In this document: in pieces, positions 6,725-7,633 of the stretch | How the letters are laid out: each line of letters begins with the position of its first letter | How positions within the stretch are numbered: the first letter of the stretch is position 1 | The notes under the pieces: generated by a model | The model's database searches: none | What the model saw: the letters and a program-made list of their open reading frames with translations, nothing else | Told to the model about the DNA's origin: nothing | Translations under genes and position numbers: made by a program | DNA from: Legionella sp. | Lineage (GTDB): Bacteria; Pseudomonadota; Gammaproteobacteria; Legionellales; Legionellaceae | Direction of reading: 5' to 3' | Assembly: GCA_004297865.1 (NCBI GenBank) | Contig: SCSO01000452.1 | Span: 1 to 7,633, forward strand | Length of the DNA stretch: 7,633 nt

Positions 6725-7380
6725 AAACTGCGATGATTTTAGCCGCTGGTCGCGGAGAACGTTTAAAACCCTTAACGGAAAAGATACCTAAAGCGCTGTG
6801 TCTGGTCCAAGGAAAACCGTTGATTGAACATCATGTGCTGAATTTAGCAAAGGCTGGTTTTGAACGTATAGTGATTAATCATGCCTATCTGGGCGGAAAA
6901 ATCCGCCAGTATCTAGGCAATGGAAGTCGTTATGGAGTAGAAATTTGTTATTCTCCGGAAACACCTGGGGGTTTGGAAACAGGTGGCGGCATTGTGAAGG
7001 CTTTACCTTTATTAGGTAAGGATAGTTTTGTTACAGTCAATGGCGATATTTATACCGACTTTGATTTTTCTTCCATTGATCCAGCTCATAATGAATTTCT
7101 CACCATGATCTTAGTGAAGAATAATCCCGGCTTACTGCATCATGGGGATTTTGGTTTAAGTCCCAACCATACCCTGACTAACACGAATTTAGATTATACC
7201 TTTGCAGGTATTGCTTGTTATCAACCGGAAATATTTTCTGGATGTCAGCAAGGTCGTTATTCTGTGACGCCTTTAATTCGGCAATTGGTTGCAGAGAATA
7301 AGGTGCTGGGAAGATTGCATAGTGGATTTTGGTTTGATATTGGTTCGCAGGAAAGGTTGGAAGCTGCGAACTGTGTATAA
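6721..7380 (+). CDS. murU: N-acetylmuramate alpha-1-phosphate uridylyltransferase
   Basis: Joins UTP and MurNAc-1-phosphate to give UDP-MurNAc, returning recycled peptidoglycan sugar to synthesis downstream of MurA/MurB, the basis of fosfomycin tolerance where the route exists. The 219 residues are close to the 223 of Pseudomonas putida MurU. The nucleotidyltransferase signature LAAGRGERLKPLT is at 7-19, followed by Lys24 in IPKAL. LETGGGI at 85-91 and VNGDIY at 106-111 (metal-binding Asp109) match MurU rather than the longer glucose-1-phosphate enzymes. FWFDIGSQERLEAAN closes the protein, with the second metal ligand likely Asp206. The start overlaps the amgK stop as ATGA and has no clear Shine-Dalgarno of its own, so translation is probably coupled. 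It ends 47 bp before a convergent gene. Confidence 0.93.
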   Translation: MKTAMILAAGRGERLKPLTEKIPKALCLVQGKPLIEHHVLNLAKAGFERIVINHAYLGGKIRQYLGNGSRYGVEICYSPETPGGLETGGGIVKALPLLGKDSFVTVNGDIYTDFDFSSIDPAHNEFLTMILVKNNPGLLHHGDFGLSPNHTLTNTNLDYTFAGIACYQPEIFSGCQQGRYSVTPLIRQLVAENKVLGRLHSGFWFDIGSQERLEAANCV

Positions 7381-7396
7381 ATTGATTGGATGTGGT

Positions 7397-7416
7397 ATAC
7401 CCGCTTGCGCGGGTAT
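7397..7416. repeat. dRS3/REP-like palindromic hairpin
   Basis: ATACCCGC (7397-7404) and GCGGGTAT (7409-7416) form a perfect 8-bp stem with loop TTGC, followed by GAC. Read on the minus strand as GTCATACCCGCGCAAGCGGG..., it matches the family of short GTCAT-(A/T)CCCGC palindromes scattered through many proteobacterial genomes, such as dRS3 in Neisseria and related elements in Rickettsia. It lies in the convergent gap after murU and may end or stabilise both transcripts. It is not a classic terminator because neither strand has a T-run after the stem. Confidence 0.75.
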
Positions 7417-7427
7417 GACAGATGAAG

Positions 7428-7633
7428 TTATCTTGATTGGCCTGGAGTAGTTGGGTCGATGTCCATTGCTTGAGACGGTTCTACTTCCATTGCCTCAGTA
7501 ATATCGGGTTCTTCTCCAGGAAAATCTCTTTGGTTCACGCTAGTTAGATCGATATTTTTTAAAGCGAGATAACGTTGTAACCCTTGATACATATCTTGCA
7601 TTAAATTATTTACTCTATCTGGATCAGCCGGCA
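7428..7633 (-). CDS. C-terminal part of an unrecognised protein with an acidic tail (partial)
   Basis: An open frame enters from the right edge on the minus strand and ends with TAA at 7430-7428, giving 67 complete codons; the start lies outside the window. Evidence that it is coding: no in-frame stop over the whole stretch, placement in convergence with murU, and a coherent amino acid composition. The first half, with LMQDMYQGLQRYLALKNIDL, looks helical and amphipathic. The second half is acidic and proline-rich (PGEEPDITEAMEVEP, then QAMDIDPTTPGQSR) and probably disordered. It contains two adjacent copies of an eight-residue unit, AMEVEPSQ and AMDIDPTT. I do not recognise the family. No transmembrane segment or catalytic motif is visible in this part. 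Confidence 0.7.
   Translation of the reverse strand, partial: PADPDRVNNLMQDMYQGLQRYLALKNIDLTSVNQRDFPGEEPDITEAMEVEPSQAMDIDPTTPGQSR
7446..7493 (-). repeat. two-copy 24-nt in-frame tandem repeat in the partial gene
   Basis: On the minus strand, units 7493-7470 and 7469-7446 both begin GCAATGGA and encode AMEVEPSQ and AMDIDPTT, following the pattern A-M-acid-V/I-acid-P-S/T. The copies have diverged at the DNA level while keeping the protein pattern. Confidence 0.5.

Noticed and set aside
7397..7416. The palindrome as a Rho-independent terminator or single CRISPR repeat
   Set aside because: No T-run follows on either strand, and there is no second copy or spacer pattern nearby.

Overview
The window is a chromosomal housekeeping region of a gammaproteobacterium. 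It is AT-leaning, and both the gene content and the style of the proteins (DHFR, LptD, SurA) suggest the Legionella/Legionellales group. That placement rests on protein resemblance and base composition read by eye, not on a search. I see no phage, insertion sequence, CRISPR array, toxin-antitoxin pair or defence system.

Layout: positions 1-272 hold no protein gene. On the minus strand they carry the start of a ribosomal RNA operon: an AT-rich UP-like block, a strong -35/-10 pair and about 100 nt of the 16S precursor leader, running off the left edge. Upstream of that, also on the minus strand, is a four-gene series transcribed leftward: lptD (TTG or GTG start), surA, pdxA (GTG start, GTGA overlap with surA) and folA (14-nt overlap with pdxA). 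From a divergent gap of about 80 bp, amgK and murU run rightward with an ATGA overlap. A short convergent gap after murU contains a perfect 8-bp hairpin of the widespread dRS3/REP-like type. The right edge holds the C-terminal 67 residues of an unrecognised minus-strand protein with an acidic, internally repeated tail.

How the genes fit together: LptD is the outer-membrane LPS translocon, and SurA is the periplasmic chaperone/prolyl isomerase that helps LptD fold. AmgK and MurU salvage N-acetylmuramic acid from peptidoglycan to UDP-MurNAc, bypassing the de novo MurA/MurB route. The divergent block is therefore an envelope cluster, and the same amgK-murU / lptD-surA-pdxA neighbourhood is known from pseudomonads. 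PdxA (vitamin B6) and FolA (tetrahydrofolate) are cofactor enzymes that ride in the operon; folA occupies the place where ksgA usually follows pdxA. The most notable points are the rRNA promoter with phased A-tracts, a DHFR lacking the usual active-site Trp, the uncertain non-ATG start and extra cysteines of LptD, and the partial acidic-tailed protein at the right edge.
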